Source: Flavobacteriaceae bacterium
GTDB lineage: Bacteria > Bacteroidota > Bacteroidia > Flavobacteriales > Flavobacteriaceae
Length of the DNA: 17,695 nucleotides
Assembly (NCBI GenBank): GCA_947472705.1
Contig: CANJDA010000027.1
Coordinates: forward strand, 1-17,695
Direction: 5' to 3'
The translations under genes and the position numbers were made by a program. The notes beneath the pieces were generated by a model. The model ran no database searches. It saw only the letters and a program-made list of their open reading frames with translations, and had not been told where the DNA came from. Positions within the stretch are counted from its first letter, which is position 1, and each line of letters starts with the position of its first letter. Below, in pieces: positions 7,335-15,126 of this stretch.

Positions 7335-8612
7335 TTACAATTTCCCGTCTGCTTTTTCTTTTAAAACTCCTTTTACATCAAATAAAACGCTATTCACTTT
7401 TTTCAATTTTGGAAAATCAAGCGTTTCAAATGCTGCATGGGCAACACCAAGAACCAAAGCATCATAGGTGCTATTTGGTAATTGATTAGTTGTCTTTAAT
7501 TTGTATTCATGCCACACTTCTTCGGGTTTTGCCCAAGGATCAAATATGGTTACTTCCATTCCATAATCTGTCAAAGCAGTTACCACATCCACTATTTTGG
7601 TATTGCGAACATCTGGACAATTTTCTTTAAAAGTAAAACCTAACATCAACAACTTAGCTCCGTTGATAGCTATCCCTTTTTTAATCATCAGCTTGACAAC
7701 TTGTGAAGCTACATATTCACCCATACTATCATTAAGGCGTCTTCCTGCTAAAATGATTTCGGGATGATAGCCTTTTTCCTGAGCTTTTTGTGCCAAATAA
7801 TAAGGATCAACACCGATGCAATGTCCGCCCACTAAACCTGGTTTAAATGGTAGAAAATTCCATTTAGTACCTGCGGCTTCTAGAACAGCATGAGTATCAA
7901 TTTCTAATAAATTGAAAATTTTAGCCAATTCATTTACAAAGGCAATATTAATATCACGCTGCGAATTTTCTATTACTTTGGCTGCCTCTGCTACTTTTAT
8001 ACTTGGTGCTAAATGTGTACCAGCTGTGATAACTGATTTATACAAATCGTTAACTTTTTGGCCAATTTCGGGAGTAGAACCTGATGTTACTTTTAATATT
8101 TTCTCAACTGTATGTTCTTTATCTCCAGGATTAATTCTTTCTGGTGAATAGCCAGCAAAGAAATCAACATTGAATTTTAATCCGCTTACTCTTTCCAAAA
8201 CAGGAATACATTCTTCTTCGGTAACGCCAGGATATACAGTTGATTCATAAATTACGATATCACCTTTTTTCAATACTTTCCCAACTGTTTCACTTGACTT
8301 GTACAAAGGAGTTAAATCGGGACGATTATTTTTGTCCACTGGAGTTGGTACCGTAACAATATAATAACTACAATTTTTTATATCTTCTAGATTACTACTA
8401 CAGAAAAGTCCTTTTTCAGCTGAAACTGAATTCACTAAAACAGCTTTTAGTGTTTGTTCGTCAATTTCGAGTGTAGCATCATGACCCGAGTTTAATTCAG
8501 CTATACGGTTTTGATTGATATCAAATCCAACGACTGAATATTGGGTAGCGAATAATCTTGCTAGTGGCAATCCTACATATCCAAGTCCTATTATTGCAAT
8601 TTTTGAATTCAT
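7335..8612 (-). CDS. tviB: UDP-N-acetyl-hexosamine 6-dehydrogenase (TviB/WbpO type)
   Basis: This 425-residue protein starts KIAIIGLGYVGLPLARLFA, has a GFDINQNRIAELNSGHDATLEID segment and carries the catalytic cysteine in GLVGGHCIGVDPYYLAQKAQ (Cys265). This is the pattern of the Vi-antigen TviB and WbpO/WbpA enzymes, which oxidise UDP-GalNAc or UDP-GlcNAc to the uronic acid with two NAD+. The C-terminal domain has the usual GFTFKENCPDVRNTKIVDVV. The exact substrate epimer cannot be settled by eye, but pairing with a TviC/WbpP-like epimerase in the same operon suggests UDP-GalNAc to UDP-GalNAcA. A 44-base gap separates it from the upstream UDP-glucose dehydrogenase gene; that gap holds a possible weak promoter and a 6-bp hairpin. 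The rmlB ATG follows one base after its stop. Confidence 0.9.
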   Translation of the reverse strand: MNSKIAIIGLGYVGLPLARLFATQYSVVGFDINQNRIAELNSGHDATLEIDEQTLKAVLVNSVSAEKGLFCSSNLEDIKNCSYYIVTVPTPVDKNNRPDLTPLYKSSETVGKVLKKGDIVIYESTVYPGVTEEECIPVLERVSGLKFNVDFFAGYSPERINPGDKEHTVEKILKVTSGSTPEIGQKVNDLYKSVITAGTHLAPSIKVAEAAKVIENSQRDINIAFVNELAKIFNLLEIDTHAVLEAAGTKWNFLPFKPGLVGGHCIGVDPYYLAQKAQEKGYHPEIILAGRRLNDSMGEYVASQVVKLMIKKGIAINGAKLLMLGFTFKENCPDVRNTKIVDVVTALTDYGMEVTIFDPWAKPEEVWHEYKLKTTNQLPNSTYDALVLGVAHAAFETLDFPKLKKVNSVLFDVKGVLKEKADGKL

Positions 8613-8646
8613 ATTGTGCTTTAGAAAAATCTAAAATTAAAGTTTG

Positions 8647-8654
8647 CAAATGTA
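8647..8654 (-). promoter_or_regulatory. Possible internal -7 element before the tviB-like gene
   Basis: In the 44-base gap between the UDP-glucose dehydrogenase and the tviB-like gene, the minus strand holds TACATTTG, a TAnnTTTG match, 34 bases upstream of the ATG. No TTG sits at the expected 17-21 base spacing, so the match is partial. A small hairpin (TTTAGA-AAAA-TCTAAA, 8620-8635) lies in the leader. It could be a secondary promoter for the downstream half of the operon, or chance in AT-rich DNA. Confidence 0.3.
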
Positions 8655-8656
8655 GT

Positions 8657-10051
8657 TTATTTAGCGCCAATTGACTGATAAACAAACCCTATTTTTCTCA
8701 TTTTATTAGCGTCTAATAAATTTCTCCCATCAAAAACAAAGGCTGGTTTCATCATATTGTCATAAATTTTTTGCCAATCATAGTCTTTAAACTCATCCCA
8801 TTCCGTTAAAACAGCAATAGCATGGGCATCTTTACAAGCTTCGTATGGATTATTAAATGTTTCCGTATATTTTTCATTTTCGGAAGCACTTCTTGTCTCA
8901 AGGTAATTTAAATCTGATAGTGCTTGTTGATGTGACACTTTAGGGTCAAATAAAGCAATATTCCCTTGTTCATTAATTAAATCATCTGCTACATAAATAG
9001 CTGCTGATTCTCTAGTATCATTAGTATCTTTCTTAAAAGCCCATCCTAAAAAAGTGATTTTTTTACCAGAAACAGTGTTGTAAAGTGTTTGCACTATATT
9101 TTTGGAGAATCTTCTTTTTTGGTGATCATTCATTATGATAACTTGTTCCCAATAGTCAGCCACCTCATTTAATCCAAAAGCTTTGCAGATGTAAACTAAA
9201 TTCAAAATATCTTTTTGAAAGCAAGAACCACCAAAACCAACGGAAGCTTTAAGAAATTTGGACCCGATGCGGCTATCCATACCTATAGCTTTAGATACTT
9301 CACTCACATTGGCTTCTGTTTTTTCACATAATTCAGATATCGCATTTATAGAGGAAACTCTTTGGGCTAAAAAGGCATTCGCTGTTAATTTAGATAATTC
9401 CGAAGACCATACGTTTGTTTTTAATATGCGTTCTTTAGGAACCCAATTGGCATAAACATCAACCAAAGCTTCAATAGCTTTTTGTCCATTAGGATTGGTA
9501 TCACCACCTATGAGTACTCTATCTGGATTTAATAAATCGGAAACTGCAGTTCCTTCTGCCAAAAATTCTGGATTGGATAAAATTTGGAATTGTACTCCAT
9601 TCCCAGTGTTATTTAATATTGACTTTAATGTTTCAGCAGTTCTGACAGGTAAAGTTGATTTTTCAACTATAATTTTATCCGACTTCGCTACTTTAGCAAT
9701 TTGTCGGGCACACAATTCAATATATTTTAAATCAGCAGCCATTCCTTTGCCACTGCCATAAGTTTTGGTTGGTGTATTTACTGATATAAATATCAATTCA
9801 GCATCATCAATTGCTTTTTCAACTTCGGTAGAAAAAAATAAATTTTTTCCTCTAGTATTGGCTACAATTTCATGTAAGCCAGGTTCATAAATAGGAATAT
9901 TGTTGATGTCTTTATCATTCCAAGCTGCAATTCTTTTTTCATTTAAATCGACCACAGTTACTTTTATATGTGGGCATTTTTCAGCTATAATTGCCATAGT
10001 TGGGCCACCAACATAACCAGCACCAATACAACAAATGTTTGTAATATTCAT
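8657..10051 (-). CDS. ugd: UDP-glucose 6-dehydrogenase, animal/plant-type
   Basis: The enzyme oxidises UDP-glucose to UDP-glucuronate with two NAD+. At 464 residues it is longer than the E. coli-type Ugd (about 390). It has the signature of the eukaryote-like branch: CCIGAGYVGGPTMAIIA, an NTPTKTYGSGKGMAADLKY segment, EKSTLPVRTAE, LSNPEFLAEGTAVSDL and the catalytic GFGGSCFQKDILNLVYI with Cys277, almost the position of the human enzyme's Cys276. The C-terminal GWAFKKDTNDTRESAAI is also typical. UDP-glucuronate may enter the polymer directly or be converted to other uronic acids or xylose. It starts three bases after the epimerase stop. Together with the tviB-like enzyme the operon encodes two distinct routes to sugar acids, so the polymer is probably strongly anionic. 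Confidence 0.93.
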   Translation of the reverse strand: MNITNICCIGAGYVGGPTMAIIAEKCPHIKVTVVDLNEKRIAAWNDKDINNIPIYEPGLHEIVANTRGKNLFFSTEVEKAIDDAELIFISVNTPTKTYGSGKGMAADLKYIELCARQIAKVAKSDKIIVEKSTLPVRTAETLKSILNNTGNGVQFQILSNPEFLAEGTAVSDLLNPDRVLIGGDTNPNGQKAIEALVDVYANWVPKERILKTNVWSSELSKLTANAFLAQRVSSINAISELCEKTEANVSEVSKAIGMDSRIGSKFLKASVGFGGSCFQKDILNLVYICKAFGLNEVADYWEQVIIMNDHQKRRFSKNIVQTLYNTVSGKKITFLGWAFKKDTNDTRESAAIYVADDLINEQGNIALFDPKVSHQQALSDLNYLETRSASENEKYTETFNNPYEACKDAHAIAVLTEWDEFKDYDWQKIYDNMMKPAFVFDGRNLLDANKMRKIGFVYQSIGAK

Positions 10052-10054
10052 TTT

Positions 10055-11035
10055 TTATTTCAAATTTTCCCAATACCATTTTACAGCTTCTTTTAAGCCT
10101 TCCTGAAATGAATATCGAGGATTATAATTAAGTAATTGTTTAGCTTTTTCAATACTTGCTAACGAATGTGGAATATCACCCGCTCGATTAGGTCCATGAA
10201 TTATGGGTATTTCACTTATTTTAGAATCAAATTCAGTAAGATAGAGTTTTAAATATTTTACCATTTCGTTCAATGTTGTACGATCACCAAAAGCTGTGTT
10301 GTAAACGGTATTAACCGCCGAAGCGTTGTTGGTAAGCATTGCCAATTCATTCATTTGAACCACATTATCAATATAAGTAAAGTCTCTTGAATAATTGCCA
10401 TCTCCATTTATTACTGGGCTTTGGTGTTGCATCAGCTGCATTACAAATTTCGGAATGACTGCGGCATATGCTCCGTTAGGATCTTGACGTCTTCCAAAAA
10501 CATTGAAATAGCGCAACCCAATGGTTTCCATGCCATAGGTTTTACTAAAAATTTCAGCATATAATTCGTTTACATATTTGGTAATGGCATAAGGTGAAAG
10601 TGGTTTCCCAATTGTATCTTCAATCTTGGGTAAACTTTCTGAATCACCATAGGTTGAAGAACTAGCTGCATAAACAAATCTTTTCACACCAGCATCTCGA
10701 GAGGCAATTAGCATGTTCAGAAAACCAGTTATGTTTACTTCATTGGTCGTAAAAGGATCATTTATAGAACGTGGCACTGAACCTAAAGCAGCTTGATGCA
10801 AAACATAATCTATATTTTTAACTGCGTTAGCACAAGTTTCAGGATTGCAAATATCGCCTTCAATCAAATTAAAATTGGGATGAGGCAAGAAAGGCTCAAC
10901 ATTATACTTATGTCCAGTTGCAAAATTATCAAGGCAAGTGACTTTATAATTTTTCTCTAAAAAATATTCACATAGGTTTGAGCCAATAAATCCAGCACCA
11001 CCCGTAATAAGTATAGAAGCAATCTTATTTGCCAT
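10055..11035 (-). CDS. tviC: UDP-N-acetylglucosamine 4-epimerase (TviC/WbpP type)
   Basis: This 326-residue NAD-dependent epimerase of the extended SDR family interconverts UDP-GlcNAc and UDP-GalNAc (or the corresponding uronates). It shows ILITGGAGFIGSNLCEYFL at the N-terminus, LDNFATGHKYN, HQAALGSVPRSINDP, YAASSSTYGD, the catalytic YAITK (Tyr about 149, Lys about 153) followed by YVNELYAEIF, and RYFNVFGRRQDPNGAYAAVIPKF. These match TviC/WbpP better than GalE. The start codon shares one base with the wzc stop (TAATG), so the genes are probably translationally coupled. It is followed after three bases by the UDP-glucose dehydrogenase gene. Its partner is presumably the tviB-like dehydrogenase two genes downstream, giving UDP-GalNAcA; this is inferred from the Vi-antigen and WbpO/WbpP pathways. 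Confidence 0.9.
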   Translation of the reverse strand: MANKIASILITGGAGFIGSNLCEYFLEKNYKVTCLDNFATGHKYNVEPFLPHPNFNLIEGDICNPETCANAVKNIDYVLHQAALGSVPRSINDPFTTNEVNITGFLNMLIASRDAGVKRFVYAASSSTYGDSESLPKIEDTIGKPLSPYAITKYVNELYAEIFSKTYGMETIGLRYFNVFGRRQDPNGAYAAVIPKFVMQLMQHQSPVINGDGNYSRDFTYIDNVVQMNELAMLTNNASAVNTVYNTAFGDRTTLNEMVKYLKLYLTEFDSKISEIPIIHGPNRAGDIPHSLASIEKAKQLLNYNPRYSFQEGLKEAVKWYWENLK

Positions 11036-13503
11036 TATTTTTTCTTTTTGAAAAGTCTATAATATAATTTTGGAAAAAAACCTCTAGGCTCTTCATCATC
11101 GTGATAACCACTACCATATCCATAGCCATAACTATAACCATAGCCATAACCGTAACCATATCCTACTCCATATTTGGCTTTGTTTTCATATCCATTGAAA
11201 ACGATACTGATATTATTTAATTCTCCCCTTTTTGCCCTATTATTTAATAAGGTTAGCATTTCTTTTTTGGTAAAATTTTGACGAACAATATATAAAGTAA
11301 CATCGCTAAATTGTGCTAATTCAAGAGCATCAGAAACTAGCCCTACTGGAGGTGTATCTAGAACTATGTAATCATAATTTTTCTTAAGCTCTGTTATCAT
11401 TTCTTTCATGCTTTCGCCCAAAATAAGCTCAGAAGGATTAGGAGGTATAGGTCCAGATGTAATAACATCTAAATAAGGAACATGTGTTTTTTGAATAACC
11501 TCCTCAATAGTTTTTTGACCTATTAAATAGTTAACAACACCTAAATCGTTTTTGATATTAAAATCATCAAAAATTTTAGGTTTTCTTAAATCAAGTCCAA
11601 GTATAATGGTTTTCTTTTCACTTAATGCAAATACTGTTGCGATATTGATAGAACAAAATGTTTTACCTTCTCCACTGACAGATGATGTCACCATTAATGT
11701 TTTTGTGCCTTCGACACTTTGTTTTTTATAGATAAACTGTAAAGAAGATCGAATTGCCCTGAAGGATTCTGACAATGCTGATTTTGGTCTTTCCAATACA
11801 GACAAATTAGAATCGGAATACTTAATACCAACAATTCCTAAAAGTGGTAGTTGTGTTAAATTAGAAATATCAGCAATGTTTTGAATGGTATTGTTAATGA
11901 AAAATATGAAAAACACCAAAATAAGCGGTATCAAAATTCCAGCAAAAAAGGCCAACACATAATTCACACTTGTTCTAGGTCCTAATAAGCCCCCCCCTAC
12001 ATCTTTTGCTGGATCAATAAATTGAATATCGGAAAGGTTAGAGGCTTTAACAATAGAAGCTTCGCTCTTTTTTTGTAAAAAAGTGTTATAGATACCATTA
12101 CTTAAATCATACTTTCTTAAAATACCATAATAGGCCTGATTTGTTTCGGGCATTTTTTTAATTTCACTGTCTAATGCTCTGAGTTTATCGTTATAAATGT
12201 TCAAGTCAAACTGCAATACATTTTTTAGTGAATTTGCGTTTTCGAGTAATACTTTTTTAACCGAATTAATTTCATTATCTATCCTTTCGAAAAAAATTGG
12301 GCCTTTGGCAGAATATAACAATTCTGAACGTTGAATAGAGAGTTCAATTAATTTAGAAACATTGTTAATAATATTAGGTTCTTCAATCCCGGCCACAGTT
12401 GGAGCAGGGAGTTTAGAAAAATCGACACTGTTTTTTAAATAGGTTTTTAAAGAATTAAGGTAATTGATTTTTTGTTCAACTTCATTTTTCTTAAAATCAA
12501 AATTCATTAATTGTTGTTTAAAACCAGCACCTTTATCTTCAATGTCTATTACACTATAGTTCTTACTGAAATCTTTTAAGTCATTGCCAGAGTTTTTTAA
12601 CTCTTGTTCCATTTTTATCAAGGTCTTATCGATAAAATTAATAGTGTTTTCGGCAAATTTATTTTTGTTTTCTAATTGTCTATTTATAAGACAATCAACA
12701 GTGGCATTTAAATAATCAACCATTCTGTTTTTATTGGTCCCTTCCATTCCTAATTTGAGGATAGAGGCTGCTTTTTCGTCTACAGAAACCCTTATTCCTT
12801 GACATCTTCCAACAGTCTCGTCAAAGGAATTGAATCGTATAAGGATTTCATCACTTGTATTCATCTTAGATAAATCTGCTAATTCCAAGCGCCAATGAAG
12901 ATAAGGAAGATTAACATCTTCCCCTACATTAAAAGTTCTAACTACTTCACCAATTCCTACATTAATGGTAGACATTTGATTTGTGTTATAGTTGATAAGA
13001 TTCTGACTGTTTGTTTGAAATGGTATCCTAATTTGATATCTATTTCTGGAAAGCATTTTAACCCCTATAAAACGACCATATAATTGATTTCTATTTTTAT
13101 CCAAAACAATTTTAAAAGGTGTTTGTCCATAAACGTCTTGCAAAAAATATTTAGTTTGTTTTAAGTAATCAATATAAAACTGTAATTGATCTACAACCAA
13201 TTCATTATGCGACCTAGATCTTAATGTAGTGGAAATCATCTGAACCTTATCGGACGTTCCTCCCCAATTAAAAACCAAGCTAGTAGTTGATGTGAAAAGT
13301 GGGTTGTTTTCTTCTTTAACTGCTATAGTAGTTTCAATTCCGTAAATTTTTTGCTTTCTAACATTTACTTGGTGAGCAATTGCAAAAGCAACAATCAATC
13401 CAACAATAAACCATCTCCAAAAGCTAGTAGTCTTAATCAAAAAGCCTTTAAAATCAAAGTTGTTTTTGTTGTCAAAAAAATTAAAATCTTTTATATCAAG
13501 CAT
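11035..13503 (-). CDS. wzc: Wzc-type polysaccharide co-polymerase and tyrosine autokinase with YG-rich tail
   Basis: This 822-residue inner-membrane protein controls polymer assembly and export with Wza. It has a membrane helix near residues 32-48 (Wzz-like N-terminus), a large periplasmic part with coiled-coil-like stretches, and a second helix near 515-537 (LAFFAGILIPLILVFFIFFI). A cytoplasmic BY-kinase domain follows, with Walker A SSVSGEGKT (about 605-613), Walker A' ILGLDLRKPK (about 632-641) and Walker B IVLDTPPVGLVSD (about 710-720). The tail has ten tyrosines in an almost perfect YG repeat, then an acidic patch, a further YY and a KKKK end; such tyrosine clusters are the autophosphorylation sites. 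It starts 14 bases after wza and its stop shares a base with the epimerase start. No cognate low-molecular-weight phosphatase (Wzb) gene is in the window. Confidence 0.94.
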   Translation of the reverse strand: MLDIKDFNFFDNKNNFDFKGFLIKTTSFWRWFIVGLIVAFAIAHQVNVRKQKIYGIETTIAVKEENNPLFTSTTSLVFNWGGTSDKVQMISTTLRSRSHNELVVDQLQFYIDYLKQTKYFLQDVYGQTPFKIVLDKNRNQLYGRFIGVKMLSRNRYQIRIPFQTNSQNLINYNTNQMSTINVGIGEVVRTFNVGEDVNLPYLHWRLELADLSKMNTSDEILIRFNSFDETVGRCQGIRVSVDEKAASILKLGMEGTNKNRMVDYLNATVDCLINRQLENKNKFAENTINFIDKTLIKMEQELKNSGNDLKDFSKNYSVIDIEDKGAGFKQQLMNFDFKKNEVEQKINYLNSLKTYLKNSVDFSKLPAPTVAGIEEPNIINNVSKLIELSIQRSELLYSAKGPIFFERIDNEINSVKKVLLENANSLKNVLQFDLNIYNDKLRALDSEIKKMPETNQAYYGILRKYDLSNGIYNTFLQKKSEASIVKASNLSDIQFIDPAKDVGGGLLGPRTSVNYVLAFFAGILIPLILVFFIFFINNTIQNIADISNLTQLPLLGIVGIKYSDSNLSVLERPKSALSESFRAIRSSLQFIYKKQSVEGTKTLMVTSSVSGEGKTFCSINIATVFALSEKKTIILGLDLRKPKIFDDFNIKNDLGVVNYLIGQKTIEEVIQKTHVPYLDVITSGPIPPNPSELILGESMKEMITELKKNYDYIVLDTPPVGLVSDALELAQFSDVTLYIVRQNFTKKEMLTLLNNRAKRGELNNISIVFNGYENKAKYGVGYGYGYGYGYSYGYGYGSGYHDDEEPRGFFPKLYYRLFKKKK
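11101..11175 (-). repeat. YG-coding low-complexity repeat in the wzc tail
   Basis: The last part of the Wzc reading frame is a run of imperfect 6-base units (TATGGN-type codon pairs, seen on the plus strand as ccatag/ccataa/ccgtaa) encoding alternating tyrosine and glycine. Synonymous third positions differ between units, so the run looks kept by protein-level selection rather than freshly expanded. It could still change length by slippage, which would alter the number of phosphorylatable tyrosines. Confidence 0.8.
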
Positions 13504-13517
13504 GAAATTGAATGTTT

Positions 13518-14306
13518 TTATTTAAGTAATAAAAAGGTGGTAGTGGCTAATGACAAAATGGTAATAATGGTCGATAAGGACTCTATCCCTGTTTTTCCAG
13601 TTCCCCATGTTTTTTGCTTCAGAGGTTTTATATAAATATAATCATTGGGCTGTAAATAATAACAAGGTGAATTTACGGCATTACTATTGGTTAAATCAAT
13701 ACTAAAAGTCTCACTTCCTTGCGGAAATCTTCGTATTACTTTAACATCTTTTCTGTTACCAGTAATTAATATATCGCCAGAATTAGCAATAGCTTCCATT
13801 ATATTCACTTTGTCTTGGTATAATACTTTTGTTCCTGTATTAAATACTTCGCCATTAATTGTATATCTAAAGCCCGCTAATTTTACCGTAACAAAAATAC
13901 CTGCTTCTGATTTGAAATAAAGATCATTGAGCTGCTTTTCTATTTTTATTCGAACCTCATCGGTAGTGAAGCCTAAAACATTAATTTCACCAAGTATTGG
14001 CATTCTTATATTACCATGATCATCTATGGTGTATCCATTGTAATATCCTGCTTGATCTGAAATCACACTTGACGAACTTTCAGTGCTTGAATTATTGAAT
14101 ATTTCAACCGATTTTGGATCAATGGCTTTAATAGTAATCATCAAATTATCATTGGTTTGTAATCGATAAGGTTTTAGTTCTGATTTTGTAACCGCCTCAT
14201 TTGCATTTTTCCCATTGTCTTGTAAATATATTATATCATTTAATGGGACACAAGCTGTAAAAACCAACAAAATTAATAGTAGCAGTCCTATAACGGATTT
14301 ATTCAT
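13518..14306 (-). CDS. wza: Wza-like polysaccharide export lipoprotein
   Basis: This 262-residue protein has a lipoprotein signal peptide (hydrophobic core residues 5-16, lipobox FTAC with Cys19) followed by VPLNDIIYLQD. An N-terminal polysaccharide-export domain follows (YRLQTNDNLMITIKAIDP ... IDDHGNIRMPILGEINVLGFTTDEVRIKIEKQL), then one SLBB-type domain (FRYTINGEVFNTGTKVLYQDKVNIMEAIANSGDI) and a C-terminal hydrophobic helix (STIITILSLATTTFLLLK). It is shorter than E. coli Wza (379 residues), having fewer SLBB repeats, as is usual in Bacteroidota. It forms the outer-membrane export channel working with Wzc. It is the first gene of the polysaccharide operon: a good promoter lies 20-49 bases upstream, and wzc follows after 14 bases. 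Confidence 0.92.
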   Translation of the reverse strand: MNKSVIGLLLLILLVFTACVPLNDIIYLQDNGKNANEAVTKSELKPYRLQTNDNLMITIKAIDPKSVEIFNNSSTESSSSVISDQAGYYNGYTIDDHGNIRMPILGEINVLGFTTDEVRIKIEKQLNDLYFKSEAGIFVTVKLAGFRYTINGEVFNTGTKVLYQDKVNIMEAIANSGDILITGNRKDVKVIRRFPQGSETFSIDLTNSNAVNSPCYYLQPNDYIYIKPLKQKTWGTGKTGIESLSTIITILSLATTTFLLLK

Positions 14307-14325
14307 TTTTTAAAATTTTAGCAAA

Positions 14326-14355
14326 CAAAGATAGATTTTTCAAATCTAAATACAA
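14326..14355 (-). promoter_or_regulatory. Bacteroidota-type promoter for the polysaccharide operon
   Basis: On the minus strand there is TTG (14353-14355), a 19-base spacer and TATCTTTG (14326-14333). This is an exact match to the TTG / TAnnTTTG promoter form of Flavobacterium and Bacteroides. The start of transcription would fall around 14319-14321, about 14 bases before the wza ATG. A 6-bp dyad (AGATTT-TTC-AAATCT, 14333-14347) sits within the spacer and touches the -7 element, so it could be an operator, but a dyad this short and AT-rich may be chance. Confidence 0.7.
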
Positions 14356-14378
14356 AAATCAAGTTTGTTATTAATCAC

Positions 14379-14999
14379 TTAATTATTTTTAAGAGAATTT
14401 TCAAATGGGATACGGTTTAAAATGCTTCTTCCTAAAGTGACTTCATCAGCATATTCTAACTCATCACCTACTGCAATTCCTCTGGCTATTGTTGATGTTT
14501 TAATGTTGCATTCATTAATTTGTTTGTAAATGTAAAAATTGGTTGTATCCCCTTCCATGGTTGAGCTAAGCGCAAAAATTAATTCTTCTATTTCACCAAG
14601 TTTTACTTTTTGAACCAAAGAGTTAATGTTTAATTGATTCGGGCCTACCCCATCAATAGGAGAAATTTTTCCTCCTAAAACATGGTAAATTCCTTTAAAC
14701 TGATTGGTGTTTTCGATAGCCATAACATCGCGAACATCTTCAACTACACATATTACCTTATGATTTCTCTTAGGATTATTACAAATTTCACAAACATCAA
14801 CATCTGAAATGTTATGACAAACTTTGCAAAATTTAATTTCTTCTCGCATAGTGGTTAGCGCATTTGATAAAAATTGGGTTTGCTCAGCTGGTTGTTTAAG
14901 TAAATGCAATACCAATCGCAAAGCGGTTCGCTTTCCAATTCCGGGTAATTGTGCCATTTCGTTTACTGCCTTTTCGAGTAATTTTGATGAAAATTCCAT
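14379..14999 (-). CDS. recR: Recombination protein RecR
   Basis: RecR works with RecF and RecO to load RecA on single-stranded DNA gaps during recombinational repair. From the ATG at 14999 it has 206 residues, normal for the family. It shows the helix-hairpin-helix QLPGIGKRTALRLVLHLL, a zinc-binding C4 cluster (Cys58, Cys61, Cys70, Cys73), and a Toprim domain beginning VICVVEDVRDVMAIE with YHVLGGKISPIDGVGPNQL. The end has ARGIAVGDELEYADEVTLGRSI. An upstream ATG at 15032 would add 11 residues but would lie inside the promoter and the inverted repeat, so 14999 is preferred; this also puts LPGIG at the same distance from the start as in other RecR proteins. It is a housekeeping gene; the 72-base gap before wza contains a separate promoter, so the two are probably not obligately co-transcribed. 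Confidence 0.95.
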   Translation of the reverse strand: MEFSSKLLEKAVNEMAQLPGIGKRTALRLVLHLLKQPAEQTQFLSNALTTMREEIKFCKVCHNISDVDVCEICNNPKRNHKVICVVEDVRDVMAIENTNQFKGIYHVLGGKISPIDGVGPNQLNINSLVQKVKLGEIEELIFALSSTMEGDTTNFYIYKQINECNIKTSTIARGIAVGDELEYADEVTLGRSILNRIPFENSLKNN

Positions 15000-15003
15000 G
15001 AGG

Positions 15004-15032
15004 CAAAAGTAGGTAATTTGAAAATTAATCAA
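15004..15032 (-). promoter_or_regulatory. recR promoter, placing the transcript start at or next to the ATG
   Basis: On the minus strand TTG (15030-15032), an 18-base spacer and TACTTTTG (15004-15011) form a good Bacteroidota-type promoter. The -7 element ends only four bases before the recR ATG at 14999, so the mRNA would begin at or within a base or two of the start codon, giving a leaderless or near-leaderless message. The TTG overlaps the outer end of the 21-bp inverted repeat. Confidence 0.6.
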
Positions 15033-15084
15033 TTTGAAAATTTGAAAATTAAATTATTAACTCATTTTCAAATTTTCAAATTGA
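15029..15084. repeat. Perfect 21-bp inverted repeat between divergent recR and symporter genes
   Basis: The arms at 15029-15049 and 15064-15084 are exact reverse complements over 21 bases, separated by a 14-base loop. Each arm is built of the unit AATTTGAAAAT used twice in tandem, and a further partial copy lies at 15015-15026. Because the flanking genes diverge, it cannot be a conventional terminator for either. It overlaps the recR -33 element. It could be a dispersed intergenic palindromic repeat, a binding site, or a remnant of a small non-autonomous element; no target duplication is obvious. Confidence 0.75.
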
Positions 15085-15126
15085 CACATTAATTTTTGTA
15101 TTTTGGCTTCCATTAAAACAAACCTT

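Noticed and set aside
15029..15084. Rho-independent terminator
   Set aside because: The flanking genes diverge, the stem is almost pure A/T and no T-tract follows in the sense needed for an upstream gene.
15015..15084. CRISPR-like repeats
   Set aside because: The AATTTGAAAAT units are tandem or inverted without unique spacers, and no cas gene is present.
15081..15106. Promoter for the symporter gene (TTGACAC with TATTTTGG)
   Set aside because: The -7 match is imperfect and the spacing of 15 bases is too short, so I do not list it although a promoter must lie in this region.
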